From BD2-11 sp965115885 (lineage in GTDB: Bacteria; Gemmatimonadota; Gemmatimonadetes; Longimicrobiales; Gaopeijiaceae), in NCBI GenBank assembly GCA_965115885.1, contig OZ220479.1:2976001-3040000 (forward strand): a stretch of 64,000 nt of DNA, in the 5' to 3' direction. Positions 16,208 through 25,772 of the stretch are shown here, piece by piece. The first letter of the stretch is position 1; every line of letters begins with the position of its first letter. The position numbers and the translations under genes are program-made. Below the pieces are notes generated by a model. The model was given only the letters and a program-made list of their open reading frames with translations. It was not told where the DNA came from and did no database searches.

Positions 16208-18256
16208 TCAGCCGCCTCCCGGGGGCCGGCCGTGCACGAGCGAGTTCCAGAGTTCGATGGTCGGGTTGCGCCGGATGCGGACGCCCTCGCGCTGGCTGCG
16301 GGCCATCGCGCGGACGTCGTGCTCGCCGTCCAGGACGAAGGCGTCGAACGTCGCGCTCACGATCCGGAGCGACCGCTCCACGCTCGAAGGGGTCCAGTGA
16401 TACCAGCCGTGCGGTTCCCCGCCGTACACGACCCAGTCGTACCAGTTGCCGTGGATCTCGGCCTGGACGCCGTACTGTTCGATCTGCTGGAAGCGCGCCG
16501 CCCCGTCCCCCTGCGCGTACAAAAAGAGGAGCGGGACATCGATCTCGTCGGCGCGGTGGACGATGGAGCGCTCGTGGTAGCCGCGCGGGTTCTCCATCGG
16601 AGTGCGTCCGATCAGAAAACGGTTCCAGCCCTCCATGCCGCCGTAGGTCGACAGGGTGACCAGGTCGGTCGAGCCGTACAAGACGACGCCCGCGCGGAAG
16701 CGATCCGGGTCCTTGGCGACCGCAGCGGTGGTGTGGAATCCGCCGGTCGAGCCGCCGAAGGCGCCCACGCGCGCGGGATCCACCCAGCCCTGCTCGACGA
16801 GCAGATCCATGCCGACGAAGGCGTCGCGCACGTCGCGGTCGCCCCCGTGGGTGTGCACCGCTTGGCGGTACGCTTTTCCCCTGCCGGTGCTGCCGCGGAA
16901 GTTGGGCGCGAAGACCAGGTAGCCGCGACTCGCGAAGTACTGGATGTAGGGGTGCCACTGCTTCGGGTGCTGCCCGTCGGAGTTGGCGCGGAAGAAGAAG
17001 AGCCCCGGAAGGCGGTCTCCGGCGCGGGCGTCCCTGGGTTTGTAGACCAGTCCGGCGACCTCGAGGCCGTCGAAGCTGGCGTACTCGATGAACTCCGGCT
17101 CGACGAACAGGTCCGCCCCGTCGAGCGCGGGGTGCTGGTGGCGGGTGATCTGCCGAGGCGCGCCCCCGCCCACGGGAAGAATCCAGAGGTCCCCGGTCCG
17201 GGACGGGGAGGAGTGGGTGTAGACGATGTGGGCGCCGTCCGGATGCCACAGGTGGCCGCCCCGGGTCTGGCCGGTCGCGCGCGATCCGCCGTTGACGCCG
17301 GTGGCGCGGGTGAGCTGCTCCGGCTCGCCGCCTTCGGCGGGAATGCGGAAGATGTGGTAGTCGTAGTCGAGGTTCCGCGTGAAGGAGATCCAGCGTCCGT
17401 CGGGAGACCAGCGCGGCTCGCTGTGCTCCACGTCCTCGGTGAGCAACATGGTGGCCTCGCCGGTGGCCAGATCCAGCACGCCCAGGTTGTTGAAGCCGTC
17501 GCGGTCGGAGATGAAGGCCAAGCGGGTGCCGTCGGGGGACCAGCGCGGCTCGGCGTCGCGCCAGTCGAAGGTGTTGGGCGTAAGGGAGCGCGCGTCCCCG
17601 CCCGTCGCCGGCGCCACCCAGACGTCCCGGTTGCTCTGGGCGTCGTCGTCGGGGCGGGTGTTGCGGGTGAAAGCGAACAGGGCGCCGTCGGCGGAAAGCT
17701 GGCCGCTGCTTCCCGGTCCGACCCGCTCGATCTCTCCGGTCTCGAGATCCACCGCCGCCACCGAATTGTCCCAGAACATGCCGGTGTTGAAGTAGATCCG
17801 GCGGCTGTCGGGCGACCAGGAGATGCCCGAGTCGTTCAGCGGATGGCGGGTGAGGCGCCTGGGCGCTCCGCCGGCAACCGGCACCACGTAGATGTCGCGC
17901 ACGTCGGTTCCGCCGAAGTCGGCCTCGAAGGCGATCCAGCGGCCGTCCGGGCTGAAGCGAGGCGCCATCTCCCGACCCGCCATCCCGGTGATGCGCGCGG
18001 GCTCGCCTCCCGCCGTGGGCACGGTCCACAGGTCGTAGGATCCGTCGGCCGCGGACTTGAAGACCAGAAGACCGCCGTCGGGCGAGAGGTCGAACTCTTC
18101 GATCCACACGGTCTCGGCCAGCGCGTCGATCGCGAGCCCGGCGCGGACTTGGGAAGGGGGCGCGGGACCCCGGCACGTCGCCAACGCCGCCGCCAGTGCG
18201 GCCGCGACGCCGACGAGAAGCTTCGGCGCTCCTCGGGACAAACGTCCTCTCAGCAA
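16208..18256 (-). CDS. S9 family prolyl-oligopeptidase-like serine peptidase
   Basis: 682 residues from a TTG at 18256 (GGAG just upstream). A lipoprotein-like signal has a possible lipobox LATC (Cys28). Residues ~50-390 are a WD40-like beta-propeller with repeated WSPDG/FSPDGRWIAF blades. Residues ~395-670 are the alpha/beta hydrolase, with nucleophile Ser503 in FGGSTGGF, Asp584 in YAQGD and His616 in GGEPHGW. GGSTGG replaces the more common GGSYGG. Such enzymes release dipeptides or acyl-amino acids from short peptides in the periplasm. It is upstream of susC/susD on the same strand and probably feeds or uses that uptake system. Confidence 0.9.
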   Translation of the reverse strand: MLRGRLSRGAPKLLVGVAAALAAALATCRGPAPPSQVRAGLAIDALAETVWIEEFDLSPDGGLLVFKSAADGSYDLWTVPTAGGEPARITGMAGREMAPRFSPDGRWIAFEADFGGTDVRDIYVVPVAGGAPRRLTRHPLNDSGISWSPDSRRIYFNTGMFWDNSVAAVDLETGEIERVGPGSSGQLSADGALFAFTRNTRPDDDAQSNRDVWVAPATGGDARSLTPNTFDWRDAEPRWSPDGTRLAFISDRDGFNNLGVLDLATGEATMLLTEDVEHSEPRWSPDGRWISFTRNLDYDYHIFRIPAEGGEPEQLTRATGVNGGSRATGQTRGGHLWHPDGAHIVYTHSSPSRTGDLWILPVGGGAPRQITRHQHPALDGADLFVEPEFIEYASFDGLEVAGLVYKPRDARAGDRLPGLFFFRANSDGQHPKQWHPYIQYFASRGYLVFAPNFRGSTGRGKAYRQAVHTHGGDRDVRDAFVGMDLLVEQGWVDPARVGAFGGSTGGFHTTAAVAKDPDRFRAGVVLYGSTDLVTLSTYGGMEGWNRFLIGRTPMENPRGYHERSIVHRADEIDVPLLFLYAQGDGAARFQQIEQYGVQAEIHGNWYDWVVYGGEPHGWYHWTPSSVERSLRIVSATFDAFVLDGEHDVRAMARSQREGVRIRRNPTIELWNSLVHGRPPGGG

Positions 18257-18346
18257 GGTCTCCAGTCCGTCGGCGGGACACGCGGTCGTCGTTGTTCCCC
18301 GATCCCGGCGTGTCCGGCAAAGACACGCGACAGGCAGGGATGCAAG

Positions 18347-18917
18347 CTACCGTCTCCCACCCTGAACGGCGAGGGACAGAACTCTGTCCTTCGCATCCTG
18401 GGACAAGCCGAAAAAAAGCGACCGAAATCGCTCGTTTCTGCCGGAGAGCCAGCTGGCATAGGGGGATCGCCCAAAGAGTTCCACTTCAACGGGTTCGTCG
18501 GTGCCTTCGACCAATAGCTCGTACCCGAAAGGCTTGACGAATACGGTGGCATCCGGGCTATGGGAGTAGCGGTACTCGCAACGATACTCCAGCTGTCGGA
18601 ATGCAGTGCCGTCGAACAACTCCAGAATCGTGTCGCCGTCCCAGCCCTCGAACGAACCTCCAACGCTACTCCGTTGGACCGCATCGTTCAGGGCCTGCGA
18701 AGCAATAACCGACGAGCGGGACGGCGAGGGCGGTTCGTTGGCTCTCGGTCAACCCGTTCAATCCAAGGGCGACTTGTTCTGCCTCCGGCACCGGCGCCCT
18801 CAAGGAGCCGTCTCCCCGTCGCGGCGCATTGAGACGCCGTCCGGAGAGATCCTCGGTCGCACCGCCGACGCCGACGAGAGCGGCGAGCACGAATGCAGTG
18901 GCGGTTGATTTTCTCAT
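18347..18917 (-). pseudogene. Small secreted protein, probably frame-broken
   Basis: From ATG 18917 one frame gives a Sec signal peptide (MRKSTATAFVLAALVGVGGA) and about 60 more residues to a stop at 18666. From about 18715 a second frame, without a usable start until TTG 18619, encodes a compact domain: SFEGWDGDTILELFDG, FRQLEYRCEYRYSHSP and VFVKPFGYELLVEG. This EGWDGDT...Y.Y.Y pattern is found in many small uncharacterised proteins. One indel near 18700-18720 would join signal peptide and domain. Alternatively these are two overlapping genes. Function unknown. Confidence 0.45.
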
Positions 18918-19101
18918 TTCAGTTCAGCGATCAGCTCTGGATCGCTTCAGCGCGAGCACCGAAATGGCATTATCGGTTGCGACTCTCTGCCCGGTTCTTC
19001 GCCAAGAGATTCTGCGACCGCACCTTCCCGCGATTCGCACCCCGCACGCGCCACCCCGAGACGAGAACCGACCACGCCTCCCGGCAAGGCCTTCCGGCTC
19101 G

Positions 19102-20880
19102 TCAGCAGGACACGCAGTTGTCGTTGTTCTTCGACCCCAGCCTCTCCAGCAACGCCACGATCTCGGGAAAGACGGTGACGCGTTGCACCGGACCGTTGGC
19201 CATGTCGGCGGTGGTTTCGCCCTTGCGGGTCAGCACGGTGACGTCCGCACCGCGATTCACCAGATACTCGATGAGCTCGCGGTCGCCCCGAGCCGCTGCG
19301 TTGTGCAGGGGAGCGAAGCCGTTGTAGTCGCGCGCGTTCACGTCCGCGCCCAGTTCCTCGACCAAGTAGCGCACCGAAGGAAGCCAGCCGTTGGGGGCGT
19401 GGCGGTGGGCGTTGCCGGCCAGTCCGAGGCCGTATCCGGCTCCAGAGGCGGCGTGGATGGGTTCGACGCCCGGGCCGCCGACCGGAACCGCGGGCAACCC
19501 CGAAGGATCCGGCTTCTTTTCACCGTCCTCGCGGCCGTTGCCCGTCGCCGGGCGTCCCGGCGGGCGGAACGTCGGGATGGCGGGGTCGGCGCCGTACGCC
19601 GTCAAGAGCCTCATCGCCTCCACATCGGTGCCGTAGGCCGCGCGCCAGAAGGGCGTGGCCCCCCAGGTGTCGACGCCCAGGACGTTGTGGTTGAAGGACG
19701 TGTACCAGAGGTGGCGCTTCAGCCGCACGTTGGGATCGGCTCCGGCGTCCAGCAACGCCTTCATGAGCTCCAAGTAGGTGGCGTTCTCCTGCTTGATCGC
19801 GGTGGGTTGCGGGTAGAACGACTTGGGGACCCACTGCAGATGGACCGCGGCGTAGAGAGGCGTGGCGCCCGGATCGCTCTGCAGGTTGGGATCGGCCCCC
19901 TGTTCGAGCAGCCACATGGCGAGATCGAAGCGCCCGTTCAGGGTCGCCACGAGCAACGCGGAGCTCAGGTCGCCGGCGGTGACCCGGTCGATGTCCGCTC
20001 CGCCTTCGAGAAGCGCTCGGGCGACGTCGCGGTGGCCTTCGCGGACGGCGTAGTGCAACGCCGTATTGCCGCCCTGCTTGCCCACCAGCTGGTCGTAGGA
20101 CAGGCGCGTCCGGGTCTGCCCGCGGGCGGCGGCCTTCCCGGCCGACCGTTCCTCCTCGGTTTCGTCCTCCCCGGCCTCGTCTCCCTCCTCTTCGTCCTGC
20201 CGAGTTCCGTCGACCGGCGCATCGGAGGCGACGTTTCCGCCGAAGAGCGCGGAGAGACGCCTGTCCCGCTGCTCGATGAGCTCGCGGTCCTCCCGGGCCA
20301 TGGCCGGGTAGTCGACGACATGGGTCCGGATCGAGGGATCCGCGCCCGCCCGGAGCAACGCGCGCGCCACGCCGGTCCGGCCGTAGGCGGCGGCGAACAT
20401 GAGCGGCGTCTGGCCCTTGACGGATTCCCGCGCGTCCACGCCGGCCCCCTTCTCGACCAGGGCGAGGGCGATCTCCGGGTTTCCCGCCCGAGCGGCGTAG
20501 TGCAACGCGGTCTCGCCGGTCTCGGTGGTCGCCCCGACGTTCGCGCCCGCGCCCGCGAGCATGCGTACGATCCCGGCGTGGCCCGCCCGAGCGGCCACCA
20601 TCAGGGGCGTGAAGGCGCCCACCCGAGTGGTCGCCTCCACGTTGGCGCCCGCGAACACGAGCACCTCGGCCAACTCCGGCTGGCCGTTCTCCGCCGCCCA
20701 GTGCAGCGCGGTCATGCCGTCGCCTTGGGCCGCGTTGACGTCCGCCCCGGCGCGCAGCAACTCGCGCACCGCTCCGGCGTCGCCGCGCATGGCGGCGTCG
20801 GCGACCGGCGAATCCGGCGGCACGGCCGCCGTGGCCAGCAACGTCAAGCACGTCAGGTTGATTTTCAATGCGGCCTTCAT
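19102..20880 (-). CDS. Exported ankyrin-repeat protein
   Basis: 592 residues from ATG 20880 (AAGGAGAG just upstream). A short signal peptide (KINLTCLTLLATAA) is followed by at least eight ankyrin repeats with the usual TPLMVAARAGH, GETALHYAARAGN and GADVNARD patterns. An acidic low-complexity insert lies near residues 225-245 (DEEEGDEAGEDETEEE), and the last residues are CVSC. Ankyrin proteins bind other proteins. It lies 76 bases downstream of the DUF1552 gene and on the same strand as the DUF1592 and DUF1552 genes, so the three are likely one unit acting in the periplasm or at the surface. Confidence 0.85.
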   Translation of the reverse strand: MKAALKINLTCLTLLATAAVPPDSPVADAAMRGDAGAVRELLRAGADVNAAQGDGMTALHWAAENGQPELAEVLVFAGANVEATTRVGAFTPLMVAARAGHAGIVRMLAGAGANVGATTETGETALHYAARAGNPEIALALVEKGAGVDARESVKGQTPLMFAAAYGRTGVARALLRAGADPSIRTHVVDYPAMAREDRELIEQRDRRLSALFGGNVASDAPVDGTRQDEEEGDEAGEDETEEERSAGKAAARGQTRTRLSYDQLVGKQGGNTALHYAVREGHRDVARALLEGGADIDRVTAGDLSSALLVATLNGRFDLAMWLLEQGADPNLQSDPGATPLYAAVHLQWVPKSFYPQPTAIKQENATYLELMKALLDAGADPNVRLKRHLWYTSFNHNVLGVDTWGATPFWRAAYGTDVEAMRLLTAYGADPAIPTFRPPGRPATGNGREDGEKKPDPSGLPAVPVGGPGVEPIHAASGAGYGLGLAGNAHRHAPNGWLPSVRYLVEELGADVNARDYNGFAPLHNAAARGDRELIEYLVNRGADVTVLTRKGETTADMANGPVQRVTVFPEIVALLERLGSKNNDNCVSC

Positions 20881-20956
20881 CGGCTCTCCTTGCTTCGCGC
20901 GCATCCCCCGCTTCCCGGCCGTCCGGCGCGGACGCCCGAGAACGTCTCCTCCCGGC

Positions 20957-22375
20957 CTAGGAGCTCGATCCGGCGTCGGCGGCGTAGGAGGCCGGGAGCG
21001 ACATGAGCAGCTCTCCCGTGCTGTCTCCGAAGCTGCTCAGGTGGTCCAGTCCGAGCTTGTGCAGCAGGGCGAGCATGGCGTTGGCCAGCGGTGTGCCGTC
21101 CGGCGCCTTGACGTGCACGCCGCCCTCGAGTCCCATGGCCTGCCCGCCCAGCACGACGAACGGCACGCGCCGGTGGTTGTGCAGATTGCCGTCGCCCATC
21201 GGAGAACCGTACACGATCATCGTGTTGTCGAGCAGGGTGCCGTCCCCCTCCGTCGAGTCGTCGAGCTTCTCGAGCAGGTAGGGGAGCAGCCCCACGTGGT
21301 ACCTGTTGATCTGATGGAAGCCCAGCACGCCCTCGTCGCCCGACGCGTGCGACTGCGGATGGAAGCCGCCCTCGCAACCGCTCTCGGGGAAGACGCGCGA
21401 CGACACGTCGCGGCTCATCTTGAGCGAAAAGACCCGGGTCGTGTCGGTTCGGAAGGCGAGCGCCTGCAGGTCGAACATCATCTGCACGTGCTCCGTGTAG
21501 GAGTCCGGCACGCCCACCGGCGCCTCGGGCAACTCGCGCTCGATGCCGCTCGCGTTGCGGGCTTCCGTGCGCTCGATGCGGCGCTCCAGTTCGCGCACGT
21601 CCTCCAGATAGTGTTCCATGCGGATCCGGTCCTCGGGCGGGAGGACGGCGCGCAGGCGGGCGACCTCCCCGGTGACCCAGTCCAGGATGCTCGCTTGGGT
21701 GCGGCGGCGGCGCGCCCGCTCCTCGGGGGTGCCCCCGGCGCCGAACAGCTGATCGAAGGCCACGCGCGGATCGCGGGTCATCGGCAACGGATCGGTGGGA
21801 GAGGCCCAGCTGATGGTGTCGGTGTAGGCGCAGGCGTATCCGTAGGAGCATCCGCCCGACTGATCCACGTTTTCGATGCAGAGCTGCATCGAGGGGATCG
21901 CGGTCTCCTGGCCGAAGCGCTGGGCGAAGAGCTGGTCCATGGAGGTGCCGACGTAGACGTCCGAGCCTTCCGTGCGCCTGGGGTGCGCCTGGGTCAGGAA
22001 CGTGGCGCTGGAACGGAAGTGGTCGGCCCCGATCTCCTTGGGCGCGAACGCCTCCGCCTGCCGTACGTCCGTGTTGCTGACGATGGTCAGCCGATCCTGG
22101 AAGGCCTCCAGCGGTTTGAGCGCGCTCGGGCTCAGGTCGAAGCCGCGGCCCAGCTTCGCCGGAGCCCACAAATGCTGGGTCGCACCCCACTCGTTGCTCC
22201 CCGCGGCGCCGTGCGAGTTCTCGATGGCGATCAGGCGCGGCTTGCGCGCTTCGGCGGCGTCCCCCCAGATCCGTCGGGCGGGAATCATGCTGTCGAGCAA
22301 CGGAAGCGCGATCGCGGCGCCCGTGCCCCGGAGGAAGGTCCGTCGCGGAATGTGGGTTCCGGTGATGAACTTCAT
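20957..22375 (-). CDS. DUF1552 family exported protein
   Basis: 472 residues from ATG 22375 behind AGGAG. A Tat signal (IPRRTFLRGTGAAIALPLLD) is followed by a body typical of DUF1552: RLIAIENSHGAAG, STSMDQLFAQRFG-like segments, SYGYACAYTDTISW and NTMIVYGSPMGDGNLHNH. The fold is related to the DUF1501/alkaline-phosphatase-like group. DUF1552 genes almost always follow DUF1592 cytochrome-like genes, mostly in Planctomycetota, Acidobacteriota and Myxococcota. Their function is not established. Here the same order is kept, with 80 bases between the two. Confidence 0.85.
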   Translation of the reverse strand: MKFITGTHIPRRTFLRGTGAAIALPLLDSMIPARRIWGDAAEARKPRLIAIENSHGAAGSNEWGATQHLWAPAKLGRGFDLSPSALKPLEAFQDRLTIVSNTDVRQAEAFAPKEIGADHFRSSATFLTQAHPRRTEGSDVYVGTSMDQLFAQRFGQETAIPSMQLCIENVDQSGGCSYGYACAYTDTISWASPTDPLPMTRDPRVAFDQLFGAGGTPEERARRRRTQASILDWVTGEVARLRAVLPPEDRIRMEHYLEDVRELERRIERTEARNASGIERELPEAPVGVPDSYTEHVQMMFDLQALAFRTDTTRVFSLKMSRDVSSRVFPESGCEGGFHPQSHASGDEGVLGFHQINRYHVGLLPYLLEKLDDSTEGDGTLLDNTMIVYGSPMGDGNLHNHRRVPFVVLGGQAMGLEGGVHVKAPDGTPLANAMLALLHKLGLDHLSSFGDSTGELLMSLPASYAADAGSSS

Positions 22376-22455
22376 CTTCGTTCTCCTGTCGGGTGACTGG
22401 GGAGGCCGCATCCGTCGTGGAAGGGCCCGTTCCCTCGGTTCGCTCGCGGGGGTCT

Positions 22456-24933
22456 TCAGCGTTGCGCTTCCACGGCCACGTCGCGCGCCCTGCGCATGCG
22501 GAAGGCGTCGCTCTCCACGATGCCCAGGACGAGCTCCGAGGGACGATGGTCTTGCGCTTCCGCGCGCCGCACGATCCGGCGCACGGTGGGCATGTCGTAG
22601 TGCTCCACCCGACGACCGAGGGCGTACGCCATCAGGTTCGCCGTGAAGTTGCGCAGCACCGGCGTCTTCAGGCGCAGCATCGCCGCGTGCAGATCGGAGG
22701 GAGTCGTGAGGGGCGTGCCGTCGTAGAGCTGACCGCGGGTGTCGAGCGGGGCGCCGTTCTCGCGAATGCGCCAGCGGCCGGTCACGTCGAAGTTGTCGAG
22801 CGCCAGCCCGATCGGGTCCATGAACTGGTGGCAGGCGTTGCACACGACGTTGGCGCGGTGGATCTCCATGCGCTCGCGCGTGGTCAGCATGCGGGTGCCC
22901 TCCGCTTCGCCCGTCTCGTCCAGATCCGGGATTCCGGGCGGCGGCGGCGGCGGCGGCGTGCCGAGGATGACTTCCATGACCCATTTGCCGCGCAGAACCG
23001 GCGAGGTGCGGTTGGCGAGCGAACTCTGGGCGAGCACGCTGCCGTGCCCGAAGACGCCGCGGCGGCGCTCGGTCGGATAGCGCACCTTGCGGAATTCGTC
23101 GCCGACCACGCCCGGGATGCCGTAGTGGTTGGCCAGCCGTTCGTCGACGAAGGTGTAGTCCGCCGTGAGGAACTCGGTGATCGGCCGGTCATCGCGGAAA
23201 AGGTGGTCGAAGAAGAGCTCGGTTTCCCGGACGAGCGCGTCGCCGAGTTGCCGGTCGTAGTCCGGGAAGAGCACGGCGTCGGGATTCAGCTTCTCCAAGT
23301 CGGAGAGCCGCAGCCACTGGGCCGCGAACCGCCGACTGAGGGCGCTCGATCGGGGATCGGCGAGCATGCGCAACGTCTGGCGGCGGAGCGTGCGGCCGGA
23401 GAGTCGACCCGCGCGCGCCAACTCCATGAGCTCGCCGTCGGGCGGCGCGCCCCACAGGAAGTAGGACAGGCGGGAGGCCAGATCGACGTCGCCGATGCGA
23501 TAGGTCTCGCCCGGCTCCACCCCCTCCGGCCACTCCTCGAGGCGGAAGATGAAGTGGGGACTGGCCAGAATCGCTTCCAGCGCGTAGCGAACGCCGCCCT
23601 CGAAGCCGGATTCCCGCTCGCCCCGATCGTAGAAGGCCATCAGCCCCGCCATGTCCTCGTCGCCGACCGGGCGACGGTAGGCCTGCGACGCGAGCCGCTC
23701 GACGATGGCGCGCGCACACGGCCGAATCTCTTCGGGGCCGGTGGGTCGGCAGGTGAAGACGCTTCGACGGCTCGGCGTGTCCGACACGCCGGTCACGCGC
23801 GAGGGTCCGCGGATCACGAGGTCGCGGATGTGGGGCGGCATGGTCAGCCCGTAGCCGATTCCGATCTGGGTGTCGGCGATGCTGTGCCCGTGCGCGGAGA
23901 AGAGGTCGTCCACCGGTCCGCGCTCGGTCGGGACGAAGACCGCGGAGACGCGATGCGGACCGGCGCGCACCTGGACGGGACCGGTCTCGAGCGCCAAGCC
24001 CTTGCCGCCGGGGTCGGCCTCGCCCATGAAACGGTCGACGGGGAGCAGCGCGACCTGCTCGCCGTCGATGGAGACGTCCACCTGTTCGCCCGGTTCGTTG
24101 CGGCCGAAGAGATAGCCCTCCGGAGAGTAGTGGAAGGAGACGCTGAACTCGTAGGTCCCGTCGGCGGGGAAGTTGTGCACCACCGAAGTGCCGCCCCGCG
24201 ACCCGTAGGGCGCCCCGGGCACGCGCTCGCGCTGAGAGGCGAGCCGGGGGATCCGGTAGGTGGTTTCCCGGTTCCCGGCGAGCGGGTTGCCGATCGCGAG
24301 GCGCGAGATTTCGCTCGCAGCCTTGAGGTAGGCGCTCAGAAGCGTCGGCGAAAGCGCCTGAACGTCGGCGATGTTGTCGAAGTTGGCGCTCTTGGTGTCC
24401 AGCGGCAGGAACTCCCCCGCGTCGATCTCGATGTCGAGAAGGTCTCGCACGGAACTTCGGTACTCGGCTCGATTCAGCCTCTGGAAGGTGCGGCCGCCCG
24501 GGTTGGGGGCCTCGGCGGCCGCCCGGTCCATGTTGGTTTCGAGGGTCTCGACCAGGAGCCGCAAGGTGTCGCCCCCGGGACGCGGGATCCCCGGCGGCGG
24601 CATCATCTCCGCACGCAACTTCTGGATCATCTTCTCCGCCGTTTCCGGGGCGCTCGAAGCGGCGGCGACGTCGAAGCCGGCGAGAGACAGGTTTCCGGTC
24701 TCGAGATGATTGTTGTGGCAGACCTGGCAGTAGCGGACAACCACGCCGGTGAGCGCCTCGTCGGAAAGGGCGGGGCCGTCCCGACCGATGCCGACGGAAC
24801 GCGGTCGGGACGCGCGCGTCTCGGTTTCCCCTCCGGGCGCGGACGCGCCTTGGACCAGGAAACCGCTCCCGCCCGCCAGGAGGAGCCCCGAAATCAGCCC
24901 GGTCGCCGCTCCGCGCATGGCATCGCTCTCCAT
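22456..24933 (-). CDS. DUF1592/DUF1588/DUF1585 exported c-type cytochrome-like protein
   Basis: 825 residues from ATG 24933, or 820 from ATG 24918; neither ribosome site is decisive. After the signal peptide there is a c-type haem site (RYCQVCHNN). A DUF1587-like part (FQRLNRAEYRSSVRDLL), a carbohydrate-binding-like beta domain (~270-370), DUF1592 (RLSYFLWGAPPDGEL, FDHLFRDDRPI) and DUF1588 (RRGVFGHGSVLAQSS) follow. A second CxxCH (CNACHQFMDPIG) precedes a DUF1585 tail. A proline run of seven lies before IPDLDE. It is predicted to be a periplasmic redox protein of the planctomycete cytochrome group; the substrate is unknown. It heads the DUF1592-DUF1552-ankyrin set. Confidence 0.87.
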   Translation of the reverse strand: MESDAMRGAATGLISGLLLAGGSGFLVQGASAPGGETETRASRPRSVGIGRDGPALSDEALTGVVVRYCQVCHNNHLETGNLSLAGFDVAAASSAPETAEKMIQKLRAEMMPPPGIPRPGGDTLRLLVETLETNMDRAAAEAPNPGGRTFQRLNRAEYRSSVRDLLDIEIDAGEFLPLDTKSANFDNIADVQALSPTLLSAYLKAASEISRLAIGNPLAGNRETTYRIPRLASQRERVPGAPYGSRGGTSVVHNFPADGTYEFSVSFHYSPEGYLFGRNEPGEQVDVSIDGEQVALLPVDRFMGEADPGGKGLALETGPVQVRAGPHRVSAVFVPTERGPVDDLFSAHGHSIADTQIGIGYGLTMPPHIRDLVIRGPSRVTGVSDTPSRRSVFTCRPTGPEEIRPCARAIVERLASQAYRRPVGDEDMAGLMAFYDRGERESGFEGGVRYALEAILASPHFIFRLEEWPEGVEPGETYRIGDVDLASRLSYFLWGAPPDGELMELARAGRLSGRTLRRQTLRMLADPRSSALSRRFAAQWLRLSDLEKLNPDAVLFPDYDRQLGDALVRETELFFDHLFRDDRPITEFLTADYTFVDERLANHYGIPGVVGDEFRKVRYPTERRRGVFGHGSVLAQSSLANRTSPVLRGKWVMEVILGTPPPPPPPGIPDLDETGEAEGTRMLTTRERMEIHRANVVCNACHQFMDPIGLALDNFDVTGRWRIRENGAPLDTRGQLYDGTPLTTPSDLHAAMLRLKTPVLRNFTANLMAYALGRRVEHYDMPTVRRIVRRAEAQDHRPSELVLGIVESDAFRMRRARDVAVEAQR

Positions 24934-25039
24934 GAAATCTTCAAGACATCGCACTCTTGTTGAGGAATAGCCCCGGCGGATCCTCCGCGCAAGAAACGCG
25001 ACGGCGCCACGCAGGGGGAACGGGTGTATCTTCGGGGTC

Positions 25040-25636
25040 ATGTTCGCTCTCGCCTCCGCGCTCCTGGCTCCCCTGGCCGGGGCGGTCGTCTACGTCGCGA
25101 TGCACCGCCGCCCGCGCACGGTTAGGCTGCTCGACACGGCGGTCGTCGTTGCGGTTCCGCTTCTCGTGGCGGTCCAGGTGGTGCCGCATGCCTGGAGCGA
25201 ACGGAGCCCGACGCCCGTCGCGGCGGTCGTCCTCGGGGCCGGGCTGCTCGTGGCGATCGAGCGGATGTCGCAGACCCTGGCGCGCTACACCGACGACGCG
25301 ACCATCCTGTTCGCCACGTTGGGCATCGCCCTGCACGCGTTGCTGGAGGGAAGCGCGCTCGCGGGCGGCGCATCGCACGCCTTCGCGGCCGCGGTGGCGG
25401 TTCATCGGGTGGCCGTGGGACTGCTGATCTGGTGGCTGGTGGCGCCCCGTCACGGGACCGCGGCCGCGGCCGCGGGAGTGGCGGCGATCGTGGCGGCGAC
25501 CTTGGCGGGGTACTTGGCGGGCGACGCGATCGTCGCGGACGCGCCCCTCGTCGACCGCAGGCTCCTGGAGGACTTCGTGGCGGGCACCCTTCTGCATGTG
25601 GTTTTTCATCAGGGGCGCGAGGATCACCGGCACTGA
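25040..25636 (+). CDS. ZIP-like integral membrane protein
   Basis: 198 residues with about six hydrophobic segments. HALLEGSALAG and HRVAVGLLIW sit where ZIP metal transporters carry HxxxEG-type ligands. The C-terminus ends in a His-rich tail (HQGREDHRH). It is shorter than typical ZIP proteins (about 260-300), so it may be a minimal or degenerate member. Transcription is divergent from the DUF1592 gene with 106 bases between starts. Metal transport is inferred from motif pattern only. Confidence 0.55.
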   Translation: MFALASALLAPLAGAVVYVAMHRRPRTVRLLDTAVVVAVPLLVAVQVVPHAWSERSPTPVAAVVLGAGLLVAIERMSQTLARYTDDATILFATLGIALHALLEGSALAGGASHAFAAAVAVHRVAVGLLIWWLVAPRHGTAAAAAGVAAIVAATLAGYLAGDAIVADAPLVDRRLLEDFVAGTLLHVVFHQGREDHRH

Positions 25637-25772
25637 CGCGGGACCGCCGGGCGGAGGCCCGCGCGGACCTCCGCGGCCCGGAAACGGGCCGGCGGCGGTT
25701 GCCCTCCACGCCGATCCGACGAAAGTTGCGCGGAATCCCACCCGGACCGACCGGAACGCCGCGAGCACGCCG

